Translations under genes and position numbers: made by a program
DNA from: Streptomyces sp. ERV7
Lineage (GTDB): Bacteria; Actinomycetota; Actinomycetes; Streptomycetales; Streptomycetaceae
NCBI RefSeq assembly: GCF_001653515.1
Contig: NZ_LYOY01000040.1
Location: 806,001-870,000, forward strand
Length of the DNA: 64,000 bases
Direction: 5' to 3'
The notes under the pieces: model-generated
The model's database searches: none
Told to the model about the DNA's origin: nothing
The model's input: only the letters and a program-made list of their open reading frames with translations
Part shown: piece after piece, positions 18,455 through 26,795 of the stretch
Numbering within the stretch: position 1 is the stretch's first letter
How the letters are laid out: the number at the start of each line of letters is the position of its first letter

Positions 18455-19612
18455 TCACGCCGCCGCCAGCCGCAGGCTCCGGACCGCCAGCGACGCCGCC
18501 TCGATCCCGCTGGTGAACGCGACCTCCGACAGGACGCCCGGGGCCGCCACCTGGTCGCCCGCGAGGAACACGCCGTGGCCGCGGTCGATCGCCGGGCGGT
18601 CGCGCCAGGTGGTGCCGGGCAGGTCCACCGCGCCCGTACGCCCGGCCGCCAGCGCGTCGCGGCGCCAGGTGAGGCGTCGGCGCCAGCCCGCGAACGCGGC
18701 GTCCAGGAGCCGCTCGCCGCGCGCCACGCCGTCCGCCTTCGACTCGTGCGGGGCGAGGGGGAACTGGGCCTGGAGCAGCTGGTGGCCGGCCGGGGCGAGG
18801 GTGCGGCCGGCGGCGGTGAAGCGTTCGATCCAGCCCGGGGTCTCCAGGTCGGAGACGACGAACGGGTCGCCCCGGCGGGTGGTCAGGCCCAGGTCGAGCA
18901 GGGCGGTGCGGCCGCTGGTCCAGCGCAGCGAGTCGTCGCCGAGCAGCCTGCGGGCGGCGTCCAGGGAGGTGGCGACGACGACAGGACCGTGGTCGTCGGG
19001 GAGCGCGTCCACGCGCGCGGTGGTCTCCACGTGCACCCCCAGCTCCCACGCGCGCGTGGCCATCCGGTCGACCAGCGTGCCCCAGCCGCCCACCGGATAG
19101 CGCGCCTCGGGCGGCAGCGCGAGGGCGCGGTGCAGCCGCTCCTGGACGAACGCGGCCGAGAGCGAGCCGGGGTCGTGGTGGAAGAGCGCGACGGCCGCGT
19201 AGTTGGCGGCGGCGCGGGCCGCCTTGGCGCCGACGACTCCGGCGGCCCAGGAGGCGAAGTCACTGTCCACGGGGGCGGTTTCCGGACTCTGCCGGGCCAG
19301 CTTCAGCAGGGCCAGAGGCGGAGTGTGGCGCAGCGAGCCGTCCCAGTGGAAGCGGAACCTGGCGGCTTCCAGCGGCGCCGCGGACGCGACCGGCCCCAGC
19401 AGCCCCCGGCGTTTGAGCCAGGCCCAGTGCGGGCCGCCGTTGTAGAGGACGTGCGGACCGTCGTTGGTGAGATACGGGCCCTCGGCGGTACGCGCGCGTC
19501 CGCCCAGGGTGTGGTGCGACTCGTACAGGTTCACCCGGGCGCCGGACTCGGCGGCGGTGATGGCCGCGGTGAGCCCGGCGAGGCCGCCGCCGATGACGGT
19601 GATCCGGTCCAT
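18455..19612 (-). CDS. FAD-dependent amine oxidase/phytoene dehydrogenase-like protein
   Basis: The 385-residue protein has the dinucleotide-binding motif VIGGGLAGLTAA at the N-terminus, YESHHTLGGRART (the GGRA FAD loop), and a C-terminal GVFLAGDQVAAPGVLSEVAFTSGIEAA motif that closes the FAD site. The NAD(P)-binding/amine-oxidase family includes phytoene desaturase-like enzymes; the substrate is unknown. The ATG at 19612 follows GGAGAG, while an upstream GTG at 19639 lacks a good ribosome site. It stands alone, divergent from the pentapeptide gene. Confidence 0.82.
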   Translation of the reverse strand: MDRITVIGGGLAGLTAAITAAESGARVNLYESHHTLGGRARTAEGPYLTNDGPHVLYNGGPHWAWLKRRGLLGPVASAAPLEAARFRFHWDGSLRHTPPLALLKLARQSPETAPVDSDFASWAAGVVGAKAARAAANYAAVALFHHDPGSLSAAFVQERLHRALALPPEARYPVGGWGTLVDRMATRAWELGVHVETTARVDALPDDHGPVVVATSLDAARRLLGDDSLRWTSGRTALLDLGLTTRRGDPFVVSDLETPGWIERFTAAGRTLAPAGHQLLQAQFPLAPHESKADGVARGERLLDAAFAGWRRRLTWRRDALAAGRTGAVDLPGTTWRDRPAIDRGHGVFLAGDQVAAPGVLSEVAFTSGIEAASLAVRSLRLAAA

Positions 19613-19723
19613 GCTGCTCTCCTGTCGCTGTACGGGCACTCATCGTTAGAGACGGAGGAGGGAGGGTGGAATGTGACAGGTAGGGGTGGGGCGGTTGTCA
19701 GTGGCGTGGTCCAGCATGGAGTC

Positions 19724-20392
19724 ATGGCGAAGAGGGCGAGGGAAGTGACGGCGGTGCGGCGTCCGGAGGTGCGGCTGCCCCCGCTGGCACCACACGGACC
19801 GGCGGAACTGGAACCGGAGGGCGACTACGACGGCCTGGAGTTCCGGAACCTGGATCTGTCGGGGCAGGAGGGCACCGGCGCCCGGTTCATGGACTGCGGG
19901 GTGTTCGGCTGCGCGCTCGACGAGACCCGGCTGCCCGGCGCCCGTTTCATCGACACGGTGCTCTCGGACGTACGGGGCGTGGGGACGGACCTGTCGCGCG
20001 CGTCCCTGCGCGACGTGGAGATCCACGACGTGCGGATGGGCGGCGTGCAGTTCCAGGGCTCGGTGCTTGAGCGGGTCCTGATCCGCGGCGGCAAGATCGA
20101 CTACCTGAATCTGCGCGACACGGACCTGCGGGACGTGGTCTTCGAGAACTGCGTCCTGGCCGAGCCGGACTTCGCGATGGCCCGGCTCGACCGGGTGGAC
20201 TTCGCGGGCTGCGAGCTGCGGGGCGCCGACTTCACGGGGGCCCGGATGAAGGACGTCGACCTGCGGGGCGCCGCGCTCCTGGACATCGCCCGGGGCGTGG
20301 ACCGCCTGGCGGGCGCGGTGATCACGCCGTCCCAGCTGGTGGACCTGGCACCGGCGTTCGCGGCGCAGGTGGGGGTGCGGGTGGTGGCGTAG
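19724..20392 (+). CDS. Pentapeptide-repeat protein
   Basis: This 222-residue protein has A(D/N)LxX-type pentapeptide repeats (GARFMDCGVFGCALDETRL, LRDTDLRDVVFENC, GADFTGARMKDVDLRG) from about residue 40 to 190, which fold as a right-handed quadrilateral beta helix. Some relatives mimic DNA and protect gyrase from quinolones, but most have unknown roles. Its reading frame is the same one left open by the Mrr-type gene 1.5 kb upstream. Confidence 0.85.
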   Translation: MAKRAREVTAVRRPEVRLPPLAPHGPAELEPEGDYDGLEFRNLDLSGQEGTGARFMDCGVFGCALDETRLPGARFIDTVLSDVRGVGTDLSRASLRDVEIHDVRMGGVQFQGSVLERVLIRGGKIDYLNLRDTDLRDVVFENCVLAEPDFAMARLDRVDFAGCELRGADFTGARMKDVDLRGAALLDIARGVDRLAGAVITPSQLVDLAPAFAAQVGVRVVA

Positions 20393-20405
20393 GGCGGCGC
20401 AGGGC

Positions 20406-20909
20406 CTAGTCGGTGATCCGGGGAAAGCGGGACTGGAGGGTCCAGATGACGGGGTTCTCGGCGAGCTCGTCGTGCATGTCGCTGAGGTCGGCGATCAGGT
20501 CGTGCAGGAAGTCGCGGGCCTCGCGGCGCAGCAGCCGGTGGCTGAAGGTGATCGGAGGCTCGTCGCCGGACATCCAGTCGGCCTCGACGTCCACCCAGCC
20601 GAAGCGGCGCTCGAAGAGCATACGGTCGGGGGACTCGGTGAAGTCGATCTCGGCGTACTGGCTCCGGGAGGAGCGGCTGCCGCGGGGGTCGCGGTCGAGC
20701 GCCTCCACGGTGTCGCAGAGCGCCCACGCGAAGTCGAGCACCGGCACCCATCCCCAGGCTGTGGACACTTCGCGGTCCGCCTTGGTGTCGGCGAGGTAGA
20801 CGTCTCCGCAGAAGAGGTCGTGGCGCAGGGCGTGGACGTCCGCGCGGCGGTAGTCGGTCTGCGGGGGGTCGGGGAAGCGGTTGGAGAGGGAGTAGCCGAT
20901 GTCGAGCAC
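20406..20909 (-). CDS. Conserved Streptomyces protein of unknown function (DUF7878-like)
   Basis: The 167-residue protein is soluble and acidic, with conserved aromatic patches (GWVPVLDFAWALCDTVEAL and ITFSHRLLRREARDFLHDL). It resembles small proteins encoded singly in many Streptomyces genomes, some thought to be immunity-like, but no function is known. It starts with GTG and its stop converges closely on the pentapeptide gene. Confidence 0.6.
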   Translation of the reverse strand: MLDIGYSLSNRFPDPPQTDYRRADVHALRHDLFCGDVYLADTKADREVSTAWGWVPVLDFAWALCDTVEALDRDPRGSRSSRSQYAEIDFTESPDRMLFERRFGWVDVEADWMSGDEPPITFSHRLLRREARDFLHDLIADLSDMHDELAENPVIWTLQSRFPRITD

Positions 20910-20947
20910 GCGTCGATGGTCCCACGGCTGCGCAGGGCTCCGCCCCG

Positions 20948-21001
20948 CCCCTCCGGGGATGCGGGCCCCTCCGGGGATGCGGGCCCCTCCGGGGATGCGG
21001 G
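20948..21001. repeat. 18-bp tandem repeat, three copies
   Basis: The unit CCCCTCCGGGGATGCGGG occurs three times in a row without changes. Each unit contains a small hairpin (CCCC-TCC-GGGG). It begins the 382-bp gene-free stretch 20910-21291. Confidence 0.75.
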
Positions 21002-21030
21002 TTCCTCGTCTGCGGCCCGGCGGGGGCTGG

Positions 21031-21238
21031 CCGCGCAGTTCCCCGCGCCCCTAGGGGGTGACCGGCGCCCGGAGAACCCAGCTCAGCCACAGGCTTTCAG
21101 GGGCGCGGGGAACTGCGCGAGAACCACCCACGATCCGCAGACAAAAGACGGCCCCTTCAGGGGCGCGGGGAACTGCGCGACAAGCCCCTCACCGGCCTGC
21201 GGGCAAACACGGGGCCAGGGGCGCGGGGAACTGCGCGA
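21031..21238. repeat. Dispersed 23-bp repeat cluster (GGGGCGCGGGGAACTGCGCG)
   Basis: The element with core GGGGCGCGGGGAACTGCGCG occurs at 21098-21120, 21158-21180 and 21216-21238, with an inverted copy at 21031-21052. Another copy is at 55477-55499. Each copy is followed at a distance by a similar CCGCAG-type stretch, so the full unit is about 60 bp. This is a Streptomyces intergenic repeat with REP-like behaviour. No gene lies between 20910 and 21291. Confidence 0.8.
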
Positions 21239-21291
21239 CCAGCCACCCACCGGCCCGCAGGCGAAGTCCGGGCCCAAAAGGGGCGCACTCC

Positions 21292-22689
21292 TCAGCCCCG
21301 CCCGGAAACCCGGTCCGCCAGCGCCGCGATCCGGTGCGTGGCCGCCGAGTGGGCGGACAGCTCACGGCGGTCCGCCTCCCGGTACGCCGCGTACATGCCC
21401 TGCACACCCAGCCACCGGAAGGGCTCCGGCTCCCAGCGGCGGACCTTGTGGCCGACCCAGGGCAGGGCGGTCAGTTCGGTGGGGCCGCCCTGGCCGGAGT
21501 CCTGCTGGACCAGGTCGCGCAGGGTGCGGGCGGCGAGGTTGGCGGTGGCCACGCCGGAGCCGACATAGCCGCCCGCCCAGCCCAGACCCGTAGAGCGGTC
21601 GAGGGTGACGGTGGCGCACCAGTCGCGCGGCACCCCGAGCACCCCCGACCAGGCGTGCGTGACGTCGACCCCGGCGAGCTGGGGGAAGAAGCGCAGCAGG
21701 ATGTCGCGCAGGGCCTCGATCGTCTCCGGCTGCGTACGGCCGTCGTTGTCGGTGCGGGAGCCGAAGCGGTACGGCACCCCGCGCCCGCCGAGCGCGATCC
21801 GGCCGTCGGCGGTGCGCTGCGCGTACATGTACGCGTGCGCCATGTCGCCCAGGGTCTCGCGGCCCTCCCAGCCGATCGTCTCCCACAGCCCGTCCGGCAG
21901 CGGCTCGGTGGCGATCATGGACGAGTTCATCGGCAGCCAGGTCCGGCGCTGGCCCTTCAGCGACGCGGTGAACCCCTCGGTGCAGCGCAGGATGTACGGG
22001 GCGCGGACCGTGCCGTACGGAGTGACCGCGTGCTTGGGGCGGATCTCCGTCACCGGGGTCGACTCGTGGACGGTCACCCCCAGCGCCTCCACGGCCGCCG
22101 CCAGGCCCTTGACCAGCTTGACGGGGTGGATGCGGGCGCCGTGCGGGGTCCAGGCGGAGCCGACGGCCCCGGCGACCCGGATCCGCTCGGCACTCTCACG
22201 GGCCCCCAGCAGCAGCCGGTCCTTCTCACCGAAGGCGAGCTCCGCCTCGTGGAAGGCCTTGAGACGGCCCAACTGGGCGGGTGTGTACGCCACTTCGAGC
22301 ACCCCGCCCTGATGGACGTCGGCGTCGATCGACTCCTCGGCGGCGACGCGTACGACCTCCCCGACCGTGTCGTTCATGGCCCGCTGGAGGCGTACGGCGG
22401 CCTCGTGCCCGTGCAGCTTCGCGTACCGGTCGCGGCCCGCGATGCCGTTGTAGAGCCATCCGCCGTTGCGGCCGGAGGCGCCGTAGCCGCAGAAGCGGGC
22501 CTCCAGGACGGTGATGTTGAGGAAGGGGACGGCCTTCTTGAGGTAGTACGCCGTCCACAGCCCCGTGTAGCCACCGCCCACGATGACGACGTCCGCCGTC
22601 GCGTCGCCGGTCAGGGGCTCGCGGGGGACGGGTATGCCGTCCTGCGCGTACCAGAAGGAGATACCGCCGTTGATCGTCCTCGTACTCAT
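21292..22689 (-). CDS. FAD-dependent DAO-family oxidoreductase (gamma-glutamylputrescine oxidase-like)
   Basis: The 465-residue protein has VVIVGGGYTGLWTAYYL near residue 35 (FAD ADP-binding loop), CGYGASGRNGGWL (flavin contact typical of the DadA/PuuB/glycine-oxidase branch), and a C-terminal GLGWAGGYVGSGVATANLAARTL that closes the FAD site. Such enzymes oxidise amines or D-amino acids to imines and H2O2. The substrate is not evident. The ATG at 22689 is the first start that places the FAD loop at the usual distance. Confidence 0.83.
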   Translation of the reverse strand: MSTRTINGGISFWYAQDGIPVPREPLTGDATADVVIVGGGYTGLWTAYYLKKAVPFLNITVLEARFCGYGASGRNGGWLYNGIAGRDRYAKLHGHEAAVRLQRAMNDTVGEVVRVAAEESIDADVHQGGVLEVAYTPAQLGRLKAFHEAELAFGEKDRLLLGARESAERIRVAGAVGSAWTPHGARIHPVKLVKGLAAAVEALGVTVHESTPVTEIRPKHAVTPYGTVRAPYILRCTEGFTASLKGQRRTWLPMNSSMIATEPLPDGLWETIGWEGRETLGDMAHAYMYAQRTADGRIALGGRGVPYRFGSRTDNDGRTQPETIEALRDILLRFFPQLAGVDVTHAWSGVLGVPRDWCATVTLDRSTGLGWAGGYVGSGVATANLAARTLRDLVQQDSGQGGPTELTALPWVGHKVRRWEPEPFRWLGVQGMYAAYREADRRELSAHSAATHRIAALADRVSGRG

Positions 22690-22877
22690 GGGGCTTGTTG
22701 GTACACCGCCCGGTCGGGCCTGTCCAGATGCGGAATCCGCAGCTACGGAATCCGCGGCGGGCCGCACGGGACCTTCGTCCCTGCGGGAGGGGACCTTCGG
22801 CGGGCCGGTCCGCCCGGCGGGGCAATTAGCGTCAGTATGAGCAGAATTGATGTGACATCTTGGGAGAGCTGACTCGT

Positions 22878-23615
22878 ATGACGGGACGTACGTCCGCACG
22901 CAAGGCCCGCCGCGCGGCGGTGGCACTCGCGCTGGCCGGGGCGCTCGGCGTCTCGGTGGCCGCGTGCTCCTCGGGGTCCGCTTCGAGCTCCTCCGAACCG
23001 GCGGACCTGGTCGTCAGGGCCGCCCCGCACGCCTCGACCCTCGCCAAGCTCCCGGCGAAGGCGGAGGGTGCGGAAATCGTCGTGGGCAGCCCGTCGGCCG
23101 CGCACACCGTGACCGTGTACGAGGACCCGCGCTGCCCGTACTGCGCCAAGTTCGAGGCGTCCGGCGCGGTGCCGCTCGCCGAGCTCGCCGCCCAGGGCAA
23201 GGTCAAGATCCGCTACACCCTCGCCTCCTTCCTGGACCGCAACCTCGGCGGCGGCGGTTCGGCGCGGGCGGCGGGCGCGCTGCGGGCGTCGGTGGACGCG
23301 GGCGGATTCGCCGAGTACCACGCGGCGCTCTTCGCCAGCCAGCCCGAGGACGAGGCCGACGACGGCTACACCGCCGACAACCTCCTCAAGATCGCCGACA
23401 AGGTGCCGGGCCTGCGCGGCGCCGCCTTCGACAAGGCGGTGCGCGAGAACACGTACAAGAGCTGGGTCGCCTCCGCCGAGAAGGCCTTCGAGAAGTCCGG
23501 TGTGAACTCCAGCCCGACCGTCCTGATCGACGGCGAGCGCCCGGCGGGCGACGGCTCGGCCATCCTCGACGCGGCCGCCTTCGCGAAGGTCCTCAAGGAC
23601 GCCGGAATCTCCTGA
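22878..23615 (+). CDS. DsbA-like thioredoxin-fold lipoprotein
   Basis: The 245-residue protein has a lipobox VAAC (Cys30) after a basic, hydrophobic signal, then a thioredoxin fold with active site CPYC (Cys86, Cys89) in DPRCPYCAKFE, an inserted helical region, and the cis-Pro region NSSPTVLIDG. It resembles actinobacterial DsbA-like/MPT53-type secreted disulfide catalysts. The ATG follows GGGAGAG at 9 nt. It is monocistronic; the truncated senS converges on its 3' end. Confidence 0.88.
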   Translation: MTGRTSARKARRAAVALALAGALGVSVAACSSGSASSSSEPADLVVRAAPHASTLAKLPAKAEGAEIVVGSPSAAHTVTVYEDPRCPYCAKFEASGAVPLAELAAQGKVKIRYTLASFLDRNLGGGGSARAAGALRASVDAGGFAEYHAALFASQPEDEADDGYTADNLLKIADKVPGLRGAAFDKAVRENTYKSWVASAEKAFEKSGVNSSPTVLIDGERPAGDGSAILDAAAFAKVLKDAGIS

Positions 23616-23649
23616 CGGCCGCCCTCGCCCCCACCGCCGGGTTCCCCGC

Positions 23650-24473
23650 AGCGCCCCCGGCAGGCTGCCGCCCGCCGCCAGCTCGGCGGGCGCGAGGTCG
23701 TGGACGAAGCGGCGGGCCTCGGCCAGATTGCGCTCGGCGATCGACTCGGCCGTACGGACGTGGCGGCGGGCCGCCGCCGGGTCGGACTCCCACACCCGCT
23801 CGGACGCCTGGAGCAGCATCTGCTGGCTGGACAGGCCCTGGGCGAGCGTGTCGTGGATCTCCATGGAGAGGCGCTGGCGCTCCGCGAGCGTGCCCTCGCG
23901 CCGCTCGGTGGCGGCCAGTTCGCGCCGGGTGCGGATCAGGTCTTCGATGAGCTGCCGCTGCCGGTCGCCCTGGCGCTGCATATGGACGAACACGGCGGTG
24001 GCGACGGCCGCGACGGCGGGTGGCGCGACCACCAGGTTCGGGTCGACCCCCTCGGCCAGCATCAGCTGCGCGGCCACCACGAACGCGGTCAGCAGGGCCA
24101 CCAGCACCAGCGCGGCCCGCGTCGGCAGTGTCCGCAGCCCGGTGTAGAACAGCGGCACCGCGCACCAAGCGAAGCTCGGCGCGAGCAGCACCAGCACCAT
24201 CCACACCGCCACCACCACGGAGAGCCAGCCGAGCCGCCGGGGCGTGGGCCGGGATCCCAGGGCGGGGCCGAGGACGTACAGCGCGGCGAGGGCGGCCGAG
24301 AGCGCGACGATCCACGGGGTGCGGCCGTCGCCGGGGTGGCGGATCAGGAACCGCGCGAGCGAGGCGCCGAGCAGCAGGAAGAAGGCGGCGTGCATCACGG
24401 CGGGCAGCCACCGCTCGTCGGTCCTGGGCCGATCGTCCGGCCGATCGGCGGGCCGCTCTGCCCCTGCCTCCAC
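23650..24473 (-). pseudogene. senS: Sensor histidine kinase SenS-like, C-terminal ATPase domain missing
   Basis: About 270 coherent residues: five hydrophobic segments, then a HisKA_3 dimerisation domain with RQRLSMEIHDTLAQGLSSQ (phospho-accepting His) and FVHDLAPAELAAGGSLPGALRG. Resemblance ends at about 23650, so the HATPase_c domain and the expected downstream response regulator are absent; the frame then runs antisense through the DsbA-like gene. The five-helix topology and the divergent hbpS gene match SenS of the HbpS-SenS-SenR haem and redox sensing system. It starts at GTG with AGGAG 8 nt upstream. As it stands it cannot autophosphorylate. Confidence 0.65.
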
Positions 24474-24639
24474 TGTCGGGCTCCTGACCTGCGCGTACGT
24501 TCGTATCCGTACTCATCCTCACCCGGTACGGCCACCCCCGCATCAGCCGATCGGATGACGGCCGGGTCCACCGGTCCGCGAGCGGGGAGCAGCCGGTGCG
24601 CCGACCGTGCGGCGGCCCGCCCGGGCCCACGATCGAAGC

Positions 24640-25224
24640 ATGGACACGAACACGAGCACCCGTCGCCCGCAGGCCACCCGTCGCACCAAGAAGATCGTCG
24701 TCGGCGCCGTCGCCGCGGCCGCCCTCGCCGCCGGCACCTTCGGCGCGGTCGGCGCCAACGCGGCCGCCCCCGCCGCCAAGACGCCCGCCGCCACGCGTGC
24801 GGACGCCACCGACCGCAACCTCACCCACTCCACCCACCTCACCGTCGCCGCCGCGACCAAGGCCGCCACCGCCGCCCTGGACGCCGCCGCCAAGGAGAAC
24901 CAGCGCGTCTCGGTGGCCGTCGTGGACCGCAACGGCAACACCGTGGTCACCCTGCGCGGCGACGGCGCGGGCCCGCAGTCGTACGAGTCGGCCGAGCGCA
25001 AGGCGTACACCGCCGTCTCCTGGAACGCCACCACCTCGGTGCTGGCCGGCCGCCTCGCCCAGGCACCCAACCTCAAGGACATCCCCGGCACCCTCTTCCT
25101 CGCGGGCGGCGCGCCCGTGCAGGCCCAGGGCGCCCCGATCGCGGGCATCGGCGTCGCCGGCGCCCCGAGCGGCGACCTCGACGAGAAGTTCGCCCAGGCG
25201 GGCGTGGCCGCGCTGACCAAGTAG
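24640..25224 (+). CDS. hbpS: HbpS-like secreted haem-binding protein (GlcG/DUF336)
   Basis: The 194-residue protein has a basic N-region (RRTKKIV), a hydrophobic stretch and an ANA-A cleavage site near residue 42, then a DUF336 domain: LTHSTHLTVAAATKAATAAL, VAVVDRNGNTVVTLRGDGA, and GGAPVQAQGAPIAGIGVAGAPSGDLDE. In S. reticuli HbpS binds haem and iron, forms octamers and controls the sensor kinase SenS. Here it is divergent from a senS-like gene, the same arrangement. The ATG at 24640 puts the signal peptide in place. Confidence 0.85.
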   Translation: MDTNTSTRRPQATRRTKKIVVGAVAAAALAAGTFGAVGANAAAPAAKTPAATRADATDRNLTHSTHLTVAAATKAATAALDAAAKENQRVSVAVVDRNGNTVVTLRGDGAGPQSYESAERKAYTAVSWNATTSVLAGRLAQAPNLKDIPGTLFLAGGAPVQAQGAPIAGIGVAGAPSGDLDEKFAQAGVAALTK

Positions 25225-25363
25225 CCGCCCCCGGCGCGAAGGGCCCGCGCGCGGACCCGGTCGACAGACCCGGTGGACAGACCCAGCGCGCGGGCCTGGC
25301 GCGAAACCGTCCGCGCGCCCGCCACCCCGAGTTCCCCGCACGCCCTACCCGTAGGATCGCCCT

Positions 25364-26761
25364 GTGGATCATCGCAGCGCGATACGCCGACTCGCCCTCC
25401 CCGGCGCCGTCCTGCTCGCCCTCGGCGGCTGCACCGGCGGGGTGGAGGGCAAGCCGGGTGCCGCGGGGCTGCGGGACGGGCTCTTCCCCAAGCTGGGCAA
25501 CGGCGGCTACGACGTGGAGCACTACAGCGTCGCCCTCGACTACGACCCGGCCCGCAACCACCTCACCGGCAGCGTCACCCTCACCGCCCGCGCCACCCGC
25601 GACCTGAGCGCCTTCAACCTCGACTTCGCGGGGCTGGACGTGAAGTCCGCGACCGTAGACGGCGAGCGCGCGGACGCCAACCGCGCGGGCTCCGAGCTGA
25701 CCCTGCGCCCGGCGGACGAGATCGACAAGGGCGAGCGGTTCCGTACGAGCGTGGCCTACTCCGGGACTCCGAAGACCCTCACCGACCAGGACGACTCGCA
25801 CGAGGGCTGGCTGCGCACGGACGACGGCGCGCTCGCGCTCGGCGAGCCCACCGGGTCGATGACGTGGTTCCCCTCCAACAACCACCCCGCCGACAAGGCC
25901 ACGTACGACGTGAAGGTCACCGTGCCCAAGGGGCTGACGGCGGTCTCCAACGGCGAGCTGAAGTCGACGGTCACGGCGGGCGGGCGGACCACCTTCACCT
26001 GGCACACCGGCGAGCCGATGGCGAGCTATGTGGCGACGGTGGCGATCGGCGCGTACGACGTGAAGGAATCCAGGACTTCGTCAGGAATGCCTGTCTACAC
26101 GGCAGTTGACAAGACGGCGGGGGCGGACAAGGAGGCCGCCGACGTGGTCGGCGAGCTCCCGGCGATCGTCGAGTGGGGGAAGGAGAACTTCGGGCCGTAC
26201 CCCTTCTCCTCCACCGGGGTGATCGTCGCTCCCGAGGGCTCGGCCGAGTACGCCCTGGAGACCCAGAACCGGCCGGTCGTCCCCGCCGACCAGTTCGACA
26301 CCGAGACCCTCGTCCACGAGCTCGCCCACCAGTGGTTCGGCGACTCGGTCACGCCGAAGCGGTGGAAGGACATGTGGCTCAACGAGGGCTTCGCGACGTA
26401 CGCGGAGTGGCTCTGGAGCGAGGACCACGGCGGGAAGCCGGCCCAGGCGCACTTCGACGAGCAGTACGCGAAGGGGGCCGACGACGATGTGTGGGCCTTC
26501 CCGCCCGCCGAGCCGCCGTCCGCGGCGCAGATCTCGGCCGAGCCGGTGTACCAGCGCGGTGCGATGGTGGTCCATCGGATCCGCAAGGCCGTCGGGGACG
26601 ACGCGTTCTACGACATCGTGCGGGGCTGGACGAAGGAGTACCGGCACGCGAACGCCTCCACCGAGGACTTCACCCGGTTCGTGGAGGAGCGCTCCGGCAA
26701 GGACCTGACGGACCTGTGGGACACCTGGCTCTACGGAGACGGCAAGCCCAAGTCCCCGTAG
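25364..26761 (+). CDS. M1-family zinc aminopeptidase, lipoprotein
   Basis: The 465-residue protein has lipobox LGGC near residue 23, an N-terminal beta domain with GSVTLTARATRDLSAFNLD, and the gluzincin motif HELAH (His318, Glu319, His322) with the third ligand Glu341 in NEGFATYAEW. The substrate motif here is GSAEYALETQ rather than strict GAMEN. It lacks the large C-terminal domain of full-length PepN, as do other short secreted M1 peptidases. It starts with GTG and converges on the M4 protease gene. Confidence 0.9.
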   Translation: MDHRSAIRRLALPGAVLLALGGCTGGVEGKPGAAGLRDGLFPKLGNGGYDVEHYSVALDYDPARNHLTGSVTLTARATRDLSAFNLDFAGLDVKSATVDGERADANRAGSELTLRPADEIDKGERFRTSVAYSGTPKTLTDQDDSHEGWLRTDDGALALGEPTGSMTWFPSNNHPADKATYDVKVTVPKGLTAVSNGELKSTVTAGGRTTFTWHTGEPMASYVATVAIGAYDVKESRTSSGMPVYTAVDKTAGADKEAADVVGELPAIVEWGKENFGPYPFSSTGVIVAPEGSAEYALETQNRPVVPADQFDTETLVHELAHQWFGDSVTPKRWKDMWLNEGFATYAEWLWSEDHGGKPAQAHFDEQYAKGADDDVWAFPPAEPPSAAQISAEPVYQRGAMVVHRIRKAVGDDAFYDIVRGWTKEYRHANASTEDFTRFVEERSGKDLTDLWDTWLYGDGKPKSP

Positions 26762-26795
26762 AGCCAGGCGAGTTGTTCTGTCGTTCCCTCCTGGG

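Noticed and set aside
20948..21001. 18-bp tandem repeats as a CRISPR or iteron origin
   Set aside because: Units are contiguous without spacers, very GC-rich, and there is no replication gene nearby.
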